Assembly: GCF_028069655.1 (NCBI RefSeq)
Contig: NZ_JAMCOS010000001.1
Span: 1,642,001-1,706,000 of the forward strand
Direction of reading: 5' to 3'
Origin: Acidovorax sp. NCPPB 4044
Lineage (GTDB): Bacteria > Pseudomonadota > Gammaproteobacteria > Burkholderiales > Burkholderiaceae_C
DNA: 64,000 bases
Positions 53,720 to 62,569 of this stretch are shown piece after piece. The notes under the pieces are model-generated. The model did no database searches. It worked only from the letters and a program-made list of their open reading frames with translations, and was not told where the DNA came from. The position numbers and the translations under genes were made by a program. Each line of letters begins with the position of its first letter. The first letter of the stretch is position 1.

Positions 53720-54991
53720 ATGGCTATCGTAGAAGTCAAAGTCCCCCAACTGTCCGAATCCGTGGCTGAAGCCACGATGCTCTCCTGGAAGAAAAAGGCC
53801 GGTGAATCCATCTCCATCGATGAGATCCTGATCGAGATCGAAACCGACAAGGTGGTCCTCGAGGTTCCCGCACCTGCGGCAGGTGTGCTTGCCGAGATCG
53901 TTCAGGGCGACGGCGCCACCGTGGTGGCCGATCAGGTCATTGCCCGCATCGATACCGAGGCCAAGGCGGGTACGGCTGCAGCCCCTGCGGCAGCACCTGC
54001 TGCGGCATCGGCATCCGCTCCCGCTCCCGCCGCTGTTGCCCCGGCCCCTGCCGCGGGTGGCTCCAAGGGCGATGTGGCCATGCCGGCCGCCGCCAAGCTG
54101 TTGGCGGACAACAACCTTTCCGTGTCGGCGGTGGCTGGCACGGGCAAGGATGGCCGCGTGACGAAGGGTGATGTGCTGTCCGCCGTGGCTGGCGGCGCCA
54201 AGCCTTCTGCTGCGCCGAGCACCATTCCCACCGGTGCGCCCACGAAGTCGCTGCCCCAGGTGGCATCGCCAGCAGCGCCGAAGCTGGGCGACCGTCCTGA
54301 GCAGCGCGTGCCCATGAGCCGTCTGCGCGCCCGCATCGCCGAGCGCCTGCTGCAGTCGCAGTCCACCAACGCCATCCTGACCACCTTCAACGAGGTGAAC
54401 ATGGCCCCGGTCATGGATCTGCGCAAGAAGTTCCAGGACAGCTTCACCAAGGAACATGGCACGAAGCTGGGTTTCATGAGTTTCTTCGTCAAGGCTGCGG
54501 TGCATGCACTGAAGAAATTCCCCGTGCTGAATGCTTCCGTGGACGGCAATGACATCGTCTACCACGGCTATTTCGACATCGGCATCGCCGTTGGTTCGCC
54601 GCGGGGCCTTGTGGTGCCCATCCTGCGCAATGCCGACCAGATGAGCTTTGCCGACATCGAGAAGAAGATCGCCGAGTTCGGCAAGAAAGCCCAGGAAGGC
54701 AAGCTCGGCATCGAGGACATGACGGGTGGTACCTTCTCGATCTCCAACGGCGGCACCTTCGGCTCGATGCTGTCCACTCCCATCATCAACCCTCCCCAGT
54801 CGGCCATTCTGGGCGTGCACGCCACCAAGGACCGCGCCGTGGTGGAAAACGGGCAGGTCGTCGTCCGTCCGATGAACTACCTGGCCATGTCTTACGACCA
54901 CCGCATCATCGACGGCCGGGAAGCCGTGCTGGGGCTGGTGGCCATGAAGGAAGCGCTGGAAGATCCGGCCCGCCTGCTGTTCGACATCTGA
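53720..54991 (+). CDS. odhB: 2-oxoglutarate dehydrogenase E2 component (dihydrolipoyl succinyltransferase)
   Basis: 423 residues: one lipoyl domain (1-77, lipoyl-lysine K44 in [11 protein letters not shown]), an Ala/Pro-rich swinging linker, the subunit-binding domain (about 115-150), a second linker, and the catalytic domain with H394 and D398 in SYDHRIIDG. It passes succinyl groups to CoA. Also named sucB. A hairpin with a U-run lies between this gene and lpdA. Confidence 0.96.
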   Translation: MAIVEVKVPQLSESVAEATMLSWKKKAGESISIDEILIEIETDKVVLEVPAPAAGVLAEIVQGDGATVVADQVIARIDTEAKAGTAAAPAAAPAAASASAPAPAAVAPAPAAGGSKGDVAMPAAAKLLADNNLSVSAVAGTGKDGRVTKGDVLSAVAGGAKPSAAPSTIPTGAPTKSLPQVASPAAPKLGDRPEQRVPMSRLRARIAERLLQSQSTNAILTTFNEVNMAPVMDLRKKFQDSFTKEHGTKLGFMSFFVKAAVHALKKFPVLNASVDGNDIVYHGYFDIGIAVGSPRGLVVPILRNADQMSFADIEKKIAEFGKKAQEGKLGIEDMTGGTFSISNGGTFGSMLSTPIINPPQSAILGVHATKDRAVVENGQVVVRPMNYLAMSYDHRIIDGREAVLGLVAMKEALEDPARLLFDI

Positions 54992-55004
54992 CCCCCATGA
55001 ACGG

Positions 55005-55054
55005 ACCCACCCGCGTGGCCCGGCTGCTGGCCGGGCCCGCCGGTGGGTTTTTTC
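55005..55054 (+). terminator. Terminator-like hairpin between odhB and lpdA
   Basis: An extended stem (ACCCACC with GGTGGGT outside, CCCGGC with GCCGGG inside) is followed by a run of six T. It starts 13 bases after the odhB stop and ends about 30 bases before the lpdA ATG. It may act as a partial terminator that lowers lpdA expression relative to odhAB. Confidence 0.65.
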
Positions 55055-55083
55055 TTCAACCGATTCAGCGAGATTGAACTGAC

Positions 55084-56511
55084 ATGAGCAAACAATTCGA
55101 CGTGATCGTCATTGGTGGTGGCCCTGGCGGCTACATCGCCGCCATCCGTGCAGCACAGCTGGGCTTCAATGTGGCCTGCATCGACGAGTGGAAAAACGAG
55201 AAGGGTGGCCCTGCGCCCGGAGGCACTTGCACGAACGTGGGATGCATTCCCTCCAAGGCATTGCTGCAGTCCTCGGAACATTTCGAGCACGCCAACAAGC
55301 ATTTTGCCGAGCATGGCATCACCGCCAGCGACATCCAGATCGATGTGGCCAAGATGGTCGGCCGCAAGGACGCGGTGGTGAAGCAGAACAACGACGGCAT
55401 CCTGTACCTTTTCAAGAAGAACAAAGTGACGTTCTTCCACGGCCGGGGCTCCTTCTCGAAGGCGGCCGATGGAGGCTATGAAATCCAGGTGGCAGGCGCA
55501 ACACAGGACACCCTGCTGGGCAAGCACGTCATCCTGGCGACGGGCTCCAATGCGCGTGCGCTGCCTGGTGTGCCTTTCGACGAAGAAAAGATCCTGTCCA
55601 ACGATGGCGCCCTGCGCATAGGCGCCACGCCGAAGACACTCGGCTTGATTGGCGCCGGTGTGATCGGGTTGGAGATGGGGTCTGTCTGGCGCCGGCTCGG
55701 GGCCAACGTGACGGTGCTCGAGGGCCTGCCGACCTTCCTCGGCGCTGTCGATGAGCAGATCGCCAAAGAAGCCAAGAAGGCGTTCGACAAGCAGGGACTG
55801 AAGGTCGAACTGGGCGTGAAGATCGGTGAGGTCAAGGCGGCCGGTGAAGGCGTGACGGTGTCCTACACCGACGCCAAAGGCGAGGCTCGGGAGCTGTCGG
55901 TAGAGAAGCTCATCGTGTCCATTGGACGCGTACCCAATACGATCGGCCTGAATCCCGAAGCCGTGGGCCTGCAGCTCGACGAACGTGGCGCCATCGTGGT
56001 GGACGCGGACTGCAAGACCAATCTTCCCGGGGTCTGGGCCGTAGGTGACGTGGTGCGCGGCCCTATGCTGGCGCACAAAGCCGAAGAAGAAGGTGTGGCA
56101 GTTGCCGAGCGCATCGCTGGCCAGCATGGTCACGTCAACTTCAACACCATTCCTTGGGTGATCTACACGAGCCCGGAGATTGCCTGGGTCGGCCGCACCG
56201 AACAGCAACTGAAGGCAGACGGAGTTCAGTACAAGGCCGGCACGTTCCCGTTCTTGGCGAACGGGCGCGCACGCGCTCTGGGCGATACCACCGGCATGGT
56301 CAAGTTTCTGGCCGATGCTGCGACGGATGAGATCCTCGGCGTGCACATCGTGGGTCCGATGGCCAGTGAGCTGATTTCCGAGGCGGTGGTGGCCATGGAG
56401 TTCAAGGCAAGTGCGGAAGACATCGCGCGCATTTGCCATGCGCACCCCTCGCTGTCCGAAGCCACGAAGGAAGCTGCTTTGGCGGTGGACAAGCGCACGC
56501 TCAACTTCTGA
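55084..56511 (+). CDS. lpdA: Dihydrolipoyl dehydrogenase (E3)
   Basis: 475 residues. FAD-binding [10 protein letters not shown] at 11-20, the redox-active disulfide C49-T-N-V-G-C54 (Thr where many E3 proteins have Leu), NAD-binding [10 protein letters not shown], and the C-terminal dimerisation domain with the HAHPSLSEA catalytic His. It reoxidises dihydrolipoate with NAD+. As third gene after odhAB it serves 2-oxoglutarate dehydrogenase, and could serve other lipoyl complexes. Confidence 0.95.
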   Translation: MSKQFDVIVIGGGPGGYIAAIRAAQLGFNVACIDEWKNEKGGPAPGGTCTNVGCIPSKALLQSSEHFEHANKHFAEHGITASDIQIDVAKMVGRKDAVVKQNNDGILYLFKKNKVTFFHGRGSFSKAADGGYEIQVAGATQDTLLGKHVILATGSNARALPGVPFDEEKILSNDGALRIGATPKTLGLIGAGVIGLEMGSVWRRLGANVTVLEGLPTFLGAVDEQIAKEAKKAFDKQGLKVELGVKIGEVKAAGEGVTVSYTDAKGEARELSVEKLIVSIGRVPNTIGLNPEAVGLQLDERGAIVVDADCKTNLPGVWAVGDVVRGPMLAHKAEEEGVAVAERIAGQHGHVNFNTIPWVIYTSPEIAWVGRTEQQLKADGVQYKAGTFPFLANGRARALGDTTGMVKFLADAATDEILGVHIVGPMASELISEAVVAMEFKASAEDIARICHAHPSLSEATKEAALAVDKRTLNF

Positions 56512-56527
56512 CCGGGCGAGTCCAGGC

Positions 56528-56572
56528 AGCTGCCAGCGCATGAAATGATGGCGCTGGCAGCTCTTCTTTTTT
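56528..56572 (+). terminator. Intrinsic terminator of the odh operon
   Basis: Perfect 12-bp stem AGCTGCCAGCGC with an 11-base loop followed by CTTCTTTTTT. It lies 16 bases after lpdA and ends 20 bases before zapE. Confidence 0.88.
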
Positions 56573-56591
56573 GCAGCAATGGAGAATCGTC

Positions 56592-57689
56592 GTGAACGTG
56601 AGGCAGGCGTATGAGGCCGAGCTGGCCGCCAAGGGTTTTCGCAGCGACCCGGCACAGCTGAAAGCGGTCGAAGCGCTGCAGCGCTGCGCTGATGACTGGG
56701 CGGCCTACAAGGAGAAGCGCTCCAATGCCCTCAAGAAGCTCATCAATCGCCCTGACGTGCCGCGCGGCGTATACATGTATGGCGGGGTAGGGCGGGGAAA
56801 AAGCTTTCTGATGGATTGCTTCTTCAATGCAGTGCCCATCCGCCGAAAGGTGCGCCTGCATTTCCACGAGTTCATGCGCGAAGTCCATCGCGAATTGGCA
56901 GCGCTTCAAGGAACCGTGAATCCCCTGGATGTGCTGGGCGAGCGGATCGCCAAGCGTTACAAGCTCATCTGCTTCGATGAGTTCCATGTGTCCGACATCA
57001 CGGACGCCATGATCCTTCACCGTCTGCTGGCGGCGCTGTTCGACAATGGGGTCGGTTTTGTCACGACATCCAACTTTGAGCCCGACGGCCTCTACCCGGG
57101 CGGACTCCATCGGGATCGCATTCTTCCCGCGATCGAACTGCTGAATCAGCAGCTGGAGGTGGTCAACGTGGACAACGGGACCGACTATCGCCGCCGCACG
57201 CTGGAGCAGGTCAAGCTCTACCACTGTCCCCTGGGGCCTCAGGCGGATGCCGAAATGACCGCGGCATTCGAGCAGCTGGCCGAAACCCGGGACGAAGATC
57301 CTGTCCTGCACATCGAAGCGCGGGAGATTCGTGCCCGCCGGAAGGCCGGTGGAGTGGTGTGGTTCAATTTCGATACGCTCTGCGGCGGTCCGCGATCGCA
57401 GAACGACTACCTCGAAATCGCCACGCAATTCCACACGGTGCTGCTGTCCAATGTGCCCTACATGCCAGTGGCCATGGCTTCGCCAGCGCGGCGCTTCACT
57501 TGGCTGGTGGATGTGCTGTATGACCGGCGGGTCAAGCTCATCCTGTCGGCGGCAGTGCCTCCGGAAGAACTCTATACAGAGGGGCCGCTCGCCCATGAGT
57601 TTCCCCGTACCGTGTCGCGGCTCAATGAGATGCAGTCGAAGGAATTTCTCGCATTGGAGCGCCGGGTCGTGGATACCGGGTTGACCTGA
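56592..57689 (+). CDS. zapE: Cell division ATPase ZapE (AFG1 family)
   Basis: 365 residues, an AAA-like P-loop ATPase. Walker A is GGVGRGKS at 64-71, Walker B is ICFDEFHVSD, and the TTSNFEPDGLYPGGLHR segment is typical of ZapE/AFG1. In E. coli ZapE acts on FtsZ rings under stress. A GTG at 56592 is the likely start, with GGAG ten bases upstream; the only ATG nearby is in another frame. It begins right after the odh terminator. Confidence 0.9.
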   Translation: MNVRQAYEAELAAKGFRSDPAQLKAVEALQRCADDWAAYKEKRSNALKKLINRPDVPRGVYMYGGVGRGKSFLMDCFFNAVPIRRKVRLHFHEFMREVHRELAALQGTVNPLDVLGERIAKRYKLICFDEFHVSDITDAMILHRLLAALFDNGVGFVTTSNFEPDGLYPGGLHRDRILPAIELLNQQLEVVNVDNGTDYRRRTLEQVKLYHCPLGPQADAEMTAAFEQLAETRDEDPVLHIEAREIRARRKAGGVVWFNFDTLCGGPRSQNDYLEIATQFHTVLLSNVPYMPVAMASPARRFTWLVDVLYDRRVKLILSAAVPPEELYTEGPLAHEFPRTVSRLNEMQSKEFLALERRVVDTGLT

Positions 57690-57724
57690 TGCCGCATGAC
57701 ATGAGCCCAAGGAAAGGATCCCCC

Positions 57725-58447
57725 ATGCAGATGTCCCACGTTCGTTTTGCACTGGTCCTGGCGCTGACCGGGGCGTGCTTCCTGGCTGGTGCTCAGGCTG
57801 CTGCGTCCGAGCCTGCGGGGGATGGAGCAGTTGCCCAGACCAGAAGTCCTTTCGAATCGGCGCAGGCCAGCAGACGCCTGGAGCGCGAACGCATCCAGAA
57901 GGAGCGCCATGCGCTCGGAGAGCGGAAGATCAAGGAAGAGGCCGTTTGCTACCAGCGATTCGCCGTGGAGGACTGCTTGCGCGAGGTTCGGGCACAAGTT
58001 CGGGATGCCGAGGAGGTGCTGCGAAAGCGTGAAGTGGCTCTGAATGATGCTGACCGCAAAGAGAAAGCGGACCTGCGGGTTCGTGCGATCGAGCAGAAGC
58101 AAAGCGAGCAGCGACAGAAAATCGAAAGCGGCGAGCGTCCTGCACCCATGCGAGGCGCTTCCCGGGGGGGCGATCAGGCGCACGGGCAAGCCCAGCGTGA
58201 GGAAGAAGCCCGGATCCGGGCAGCCCAGCAGCGCTCTCATGAAGAGGTCCACCGCGCTTCGCGGGCGGAGCGTGCCGCCGCCCAGCCTGCACGCTCTTCG
58301 GAGGCGCGCGAGCGTTATGAAGCAAAGCAGCAAGCCGCGCGGGAGCGCAAGGAGAACCGCGAGCGTGCCAATGCGGAGGCCGCAGCGTCTGGGCGCAAGC
58401 CCGCGGCTCCCCTGCCGCCACCGCCGGCAGTTGCTCCCGCGCCCTAG
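57725..58447 (+). CDS. Secreted, charged coiled-coil protein of unknown function
   Basis: 240 residues that I cannot assign to a named family. A Sec signal peptide (about 1-24, ending GAQAAA) is followed by a highly charged Arg/Glu/Lys/Ala-rich helical region. Two cysteines (in EAVCYQRFAVEDCLREV, nine residues between) could form a disulfide in the periplasm. The C-terminus is Pro/Ala-rich. The start at 57725 follows AAGGA; an ATG 12 codons earlier is possible and overlaps the zapE stop. It is only 35 bases from zapE, so probably cotranscribed. Similar two-cysteine proteins occur as hypotheticals in Burkholderiales (memory). Confidence 0.75.
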   Translation: MQMSHVRFALVLALTGACFLAGAQAAASEPAGDGAVAQTRSPFESAQASRRLERERIQKERHALGERKIKEEAVCYQRFAVEDCLREVRAQVRDAEEVLRKREVALNDADRKEKADLRVRAIEQKQSEQRQKIESGERPAPMRGASRGGDQAHGQAQREEEARIRAAQQRSHEEVHRASRAERAAAQPARSSEARERYEAKQQAARERKENRERANAEAAASGRKPAAPLPPPPAVAPAP

Positions 58448-58469
58448 CAAGCAGGACCTCGGGGTGGGA

Positions 58470-59258
58470 TCAGTTGGGCGGCCGCAGAGGTTTCTTTTCG
58501 TCGGCCAATGCTTCGACCTTCAAAATAGCAAGCGACAGGTTGTCGCCGCCCCCTCGTGCTCGGACACGGGCTTTCTCGATGAGGAATTCGGTGGCTTCTC
58601 GAGGGGTGAGGGAGTCCACTACGGAGCCCAGTTCGGTCGGGGAAAAGTAGTGCCACACCCCATCGCTGCACACAAGGAGAACGTCTCCGGGCGACAACTG
58701 GCCGATGGTGTGAACTGCCACGGGTGGGTCGGTTTCGGTCCCAAGGCAGCCGACCAGAATGTTCGAATGAGGGTGCGTGTTGGCCTCGATCTCCGTGATT
58801 TCCCCGCGGTCTACCAGCGCCTGCACGTACGAATGATCGCTGGTCCGGTAGACGAGGCGCGCTCCCTGGAAATGGTAGATGCGCGAATCGCCGGCATGGG
58901 CCCAGTGGCAATCGCCGCGTGGGTTGATGAGAAACGCGGCAACAGTGCTGTGCGGCTCTTGTTCCGACGAAATGGCAGTCAAACGGATAACGATGTGAGC
59001 CTCTTCCACCATGTGCTTGAGCATGGCAGCCGGATCGTCACTTTCAGGGGAGTAGCGCTCGAACAGTTGGCGTGCCGTCATCATCACTTGGTCGGACGCC
59101 TTGCGCCCTCCGCTACGCCCTCCCATGCCATCGGCAACCACGCCCAGCACGCAGCCGTTGTGCCGGGGATGCGCAATCAGTGCGACCTGGTCCTGCTGGT
59201 ATTCGCGGTCGCCCTTGTGGATGCCGGTCGACGCGGTCAGGCGAAACGGTTTGGTCAT
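58470..59258 (-). CDS. PP2C-family serine/threonine phosphatase
   Basis: 262 residues, a single PPM/PP2C domain. Metal-binding motifs: GDREYQQDQ at 16-24, VADGMGG at 41-47 (D43), AGDSRIY, VCSDGVW, and the terminal GGGDNLSLAIL. It should dephosphorylate Ser/Thr phosphoproteins in the cytoplasm using Mn2+ or Mg2+. No kinase gene or type VI secretion gene lies near, so its partner is elsewhere. The start MTKPFRL was chosen over an upstream ATG; the gene ends 22 bases from the converging gene. Confidence 0.9.
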   Translation of the reverse strand: MTKPFRLTASTGIHKGDREYQQDQVALIAHPRHNGCVLGVVADGMGGRSGGRKASDQVMMTARQLFERYSPESDDPAAMLKHMVEEAHIVIRLTAISSEQEPHSTVAAFLINPRGDCHWAHAGDSRIYHFQGARLVYRTSDHSYVQALVDRGEITEIEANTHPHSNILVGCLGTETDPPVAVHTIGQLSPGDVLLVCSDGVWHYFSPTELGSVVDSLTPREATEFLIEKARVRARGGGDNLSLAILKVEALADEKKPLRPPN

Positions 59259-59481
59259 GGCGGCAATAGAAAAGCAGGTGGAGGCCAGGCAGGGCCGGTT
59301 GGGTGCAGAGTCCATATTATCGAGTCGCGCGCTGCTTTTACTCCCACCTTTCGCGTATTCCGCTTGCGCCCTCGATCGTGCTGTACCGGAGGGCTGAAGT
59401 GGCCGGCACCTGACCGAGCTGTGCCCGGCGAGTCGTTTACATCGTTGGCTGCGTCAGGTGCCGCAGCTGAAGGGAGGGCAT

Positions 59482-61644
59482 ATGGGAACCGGTGCTGAAC
59501 ATCCCTCGACGTTGATGCAGGCTGTGGCTGCCGCATTTTCAGAAGACGGCCCGTTGGCTTTGGCGCAGCCTGGCTTCCAGCCTCGTCCAGGCCAGACCGA
59601 GATGGCCACTGCGGTAGCGGAAACCATCGAGCATGGAGGGGCGCTGGTGGTTGAGGCCGGAACCGGGGTCGGCAAGACGTTTGCCTACCTTGTCCCTGCG
59701 CTGCTGAGTGGCGAGCGTGTGCTTATTTCCACTGCGACCAAGGCTTTGCAGGACCAACTGTTCAGCCGTGATCTTCCGAGGCTGGTGGATGCCTTGGCAC
59801 TACCGGTTCGCATGGCCTTGCTGAAGGGCCGGGCGAGTTACCTCTGCCTGCACCGAATGGATATTGCGCGCCAGCATCCTCTGGCTGCTGATACCAGTGT
59901 GGCCCGCATGCTGGCTCGCGTCGAGGAATGGTCTCAAGCCACTGCCACCGGCGACCTTGCTGAATTGCCGGGATGGGATGAGCGTTCAGCGGCGACGCCG
60001 CTGTTCACCTCCACACGCGACAACTGCCTGGGTTCCTCCTGTCCACGTTTCCGTGCCTGCCATGTGCACCTTGCGCGCCGCGACGCTTTGGCTGCTGACG
60101 TGGTGGTGATCAATCACCACCTTTTTTTTGCTGACCATGCCATTCGGGATTCGGGCATGGCCGAATTGCTGCCCAGTGTCAGAGTGGTGGTATTCGATGA
60201 GGCGCACCAGCTGAACGACGTCGGCGTGCAATTCATGGGTATCCAGCTTTCCTCTTCACAATGGATGGATCTGGCCCGTGATGTGCTGGCAGCTGGCCAG
60301 ATGCTGGCGCCGGGTTTGGCCGACTGGCCCGGGATCGCTGATGGCTTGGACCAGGCGGCGAAGAATTGGCGATTGGCTGTGGGCTCCTGGGCACCAAACA
60401 CGAGGTTGCGGTGGGTCGGAGCAGCCCCGGAGGGCGTGAACGCCGTTGCTTGGACCGGGGCAATGCTGCAGCTTTCGACGGCATGCCGCCGGACGTTGGC
60501 TGCGGTCGATATGGTCAGCGAGATCGCTCCGGATTTCCTTCGGTTGCATGAGCGTTGCATTCGCCTCATGGAGCGCATCGATGTGTTCAGTGACCCATTC
60601 GGTCCGGATGCGGTCCGCTGGGTAGAGGTGGGACCGCACCCGTTGAGGGCTGTTCAAGCTCCTCTGGATATCGCTGCCCCGATGCGAGCGCTGTGGTCTC
60701 CTGACGCTGTCGGTTCTCGTGCAGATGGCGGCAGCCTGAATGATGCGCACGATGCAGACCCCGGTCTACCTTGGGCGGACGAGGACTCCTCATCCGCAGC
60801 CGCCGCTCTTGCTGCAGGCCCTGGCACTGCTGCGGGCCGTCCACGGTCCTGGGTCTTCACGTCGGCGACGTTGGGTGACGATGCATCAATGGGGTGGTTC
60901 ACTGCAAGCTGTGGGCTGGAAGGTGCCCGAGTCATGCAGGTGGAAAGCCCATTCGACTACGCCATCCAGGCTGCGCTGTACGTTCCCCGCCAGTTGCCCG
61001 CACCATCGGACCCCGCCCATGGGACGGCCGTTGCGCATTGGGTAGGGGATGCAATAAGGGTACTGGGTGGGCGAACCCTGGTTTTGACCACGACCCTGAA
61101 AGCGCTGCGCACCATCGGAGATGCGCTGCTCGCACGTTTTCCGGAAGGTGCGGGCATTGAAGTGCTGGTACAGGGGGACTGGCCCAAGCGTCGCCTCATG
61201 GAACGCTTTCGTGAGGGCGACGGAGAGGGGAGTCGCGCTGGTTGCGTGCTGGTAGCGTCCGCAACTTTCTGGGAGGGCTTCGATGTTCCGGGAGAGGCGC
61301 TGCAATTGGTCGTGATCGACAAACTGCCGTTTCCTCCTCCGGGCGATCCCGTCGTCGAGGCAAGATCTCAGCGCCTGGAACACCTCGGAAAAAGCGCTTT
61401 CAGGCACTTCGCACTGCCCGAGGCGGCGATTGCGCTGAAGCAGGGGGCAGGCCGCCTGATCCGCAGTGAGCATGATCGCGGGTTGCTGACCATCACCGAT
61501 TCTCGCCTGGTAACCATGGGCTACGGCAAACGGCTGCTGGCTGCGCTGCCGCGCATGCGCAGGATCGAAAGTGAGGAGGAGTGGATCGAATCGCTCGGAA
61601 GCCTCGTCACCACACCTTCCACCAGGGCTCATCCTTCGCCTTGA
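59482..61644 (+). CDS. ATP-dependent DNA helicase, DinG/YoaA type
   Basis: 720 residues, an XPD-like superfamily-2 helicase. Walker A AGTGVGKT at 59-66; four cysteines C122, C182, C187 and C193 spaced as for a 4Fe-4S cluster; DEAH box at 239-242; and late motifs SATFWEGFDVPGE and QGAGRLIRS. Such helicases unwind DNA in the 5'-3' direction during replication and repair. Residues about 400-460 form a poorly conserved acidic insert. The ATG at 59482 has GGGAGG six bases upstream. Its last 38 bases overlap the end of bamD on the other strand. Confidence 0.9.
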   Translation: MGTGAEHPSTLMQAVAAAFSEDGPLALAQPGFQPRPGQTEMATAVAETIEHGGALVVEAGTGVGKTFAYLVPALLSGERVLISTATKALQDQLFSRDLPRLVDALALPVRMALLKGRASYLCLHRMDIARQHPLAADTSVARMLARVEEWSQATATGDLAELPGWDERSAATPLFTSTRDNCLGSSCPRFRACHVHLARRDALAADVVVINHHLFFADHAIRDSGMAELLPSVRVVVFDEAHQLNDVGVQFMGIQLSSSQWMDLARDVLAAGQMLAPGLADWPGIADGLDQAAKNWRLAVGSWAPNTRLRWVGAAPEGVNAVAWTGAMLQLSTACRRTLAAVDMVSEIAPDFLRLHERCIRLMERIDVFSDPFGPDAVRWVEVGPHPLRAVQAPLDIAAPMRALWSPDAVGSRADGGSLNDAHDADPGLPWADEDSSSAAAALAAGPGTAAGRPRSWVFTSATLGDDASMGWFTASCGLEGARVMQVESPFDYAIQAALYVPRQLPAPSDPAHGTAVAHWVGDAIRVLGGRTLVLTTTLKALRTIGDALLARFPEGAGIEVLVQGDWPKRRLMERFREGDGEGSRAGCVLVASATFWEGFDVPGEALQLVVIDKLPFPPPGDPVVEARSQRLEHLGKSAFRHFALPEAAIALKQGAGRLIRSEHDRGLLTITDSRLVTMGYGKRLLAALPRMRRIESEEEWIESLGSLVTTPSTRAHPSP

Positions 61645-62404
61645 AGCCGCTGCGGATGAGATCGCTCTGCGGATATGAGGCAGCCATCACCCGCTGCGCG
61701 TCATCGCGCAACTGCGTCATGCCCAGCGCGTCGTAGGACTTCACCAGAATGTAGAGGGCCTCTTCCAATGCTGGCACATCCTTGTAATCGGCCAGTGCCA
61801 CCTGTGCACGGCTGATCGCAGCGACATAGGCGCCTCGCTGGAAGTAATAGCGGGCCACGTGAACTTCATACTGCGCCAGCGAATTGACGATGTATGTCAT
61901 GCGCTGCTCGGCGTCCTTGGCATACCGCGAATCGGGAAAACGGGTCACCAGTTCACGGAAAGATTCAAACGAATCCTTGGCCGCCTTCTGGTCGCGTTCC
62001 GAAAGATCCTGCCGTGACAGCCAGGAAAAAAGCCCCAGATTGTCATTGAAGTTGACAAGGCCCTTCAGATAGAGCGCGTAATCATAGGCAGGGCTCGCCG
62101 GATGCAGCTTCATGAACCGGTCGAGCGTGGCAACGGCCTGGGCCTTTTCACCGCCTTTGTACTGGGCGTACGCTTTTTCCAGCTGTGCCTGTTGGGCCAG
62201 CGGCGTGCCGGCCGCACGTCCCTCCAGTTTCTCCAGCAGTGGAACAGCCTTGTCGTAGGCGCTGCTGTTCATTTCGTCCCGCGCTTCGGAGTAGATGCGA
62301 TTAGGGCTCCAGCCCGCAGTCTTGTCTTCGGGAGTGTTGGAGCAGCCTGCGAGCACGCTGGCTGCGAGCAGTGCGGTCATCAGTGGCAGGGAAAAACGCG
62401 GCAT
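61607..62404 (-). CDS. bamD: Outer membrane protein assembly factor BamD
   Basis: 265 residues, a lipoprotein with lipobox LAGC (C21) and five TPR-like repeats; [10 protein letters not shown] starts the first. BamD is the essential lipoprotein partner of BamA in outer-membrane protein insertion. Length matches the family (about 245-270). It is divergent from dnaE across 165 bases; TACAAT at 62505-62510 on the minus strand may be its -10 box. Confidence 0.94.
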   Translation of the reverse strand: MPRFSLPLMTALLAASVLAGCSNTPEDKTAGWSPNRIYSEARDEMNSSAYDKAVPLLEKLEGRAAGTPLAQQAQLEKAYAQYKGGEKAQAVATLDRFMKLHPASPAYDYALYLKGLVNFNDNLGLFSWLSRQDLSERDQKAAKDSFESFRELVTRFPDSRYAKDAEQRMTYIVNSLAQYEVHVARYYFQRGAYVAAISRAQVALADYKDVPALEEALYILVKSYDALGMTQLRDDAQRVMAASYPQSDLIRSGFKAKDEPWWKVW

Positions 62405-62556
62405 GGCGGCGGCTTTCTGACGTTGGGAGAATTCGGATGCAGCCCCCGGGTTCGCGGCGACGGCCATGGGGCCATCGCCTGGGCGATGGGCGGGCAAGCA
62501 GGGGATTGTACCGGCCGGCAGTTGCCGCACGTGCCATCCGGAAAGGAGGGCGTTCC

Positions 62557-62562
62557 TACAAT
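62557..62562 (+). promoter_or_regulatory. Candidate -10 box immediately before dnaE
   Basis: TACAAT followed by seven bases and the dnaE ATG. An AGGAGG (62544-62549) lies 20 bases before the ATG, too far for a normal ribosome site. Possible leaderless start. Confidence 0.35.
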
Positions 62563-62569
62563 ACTGGCC

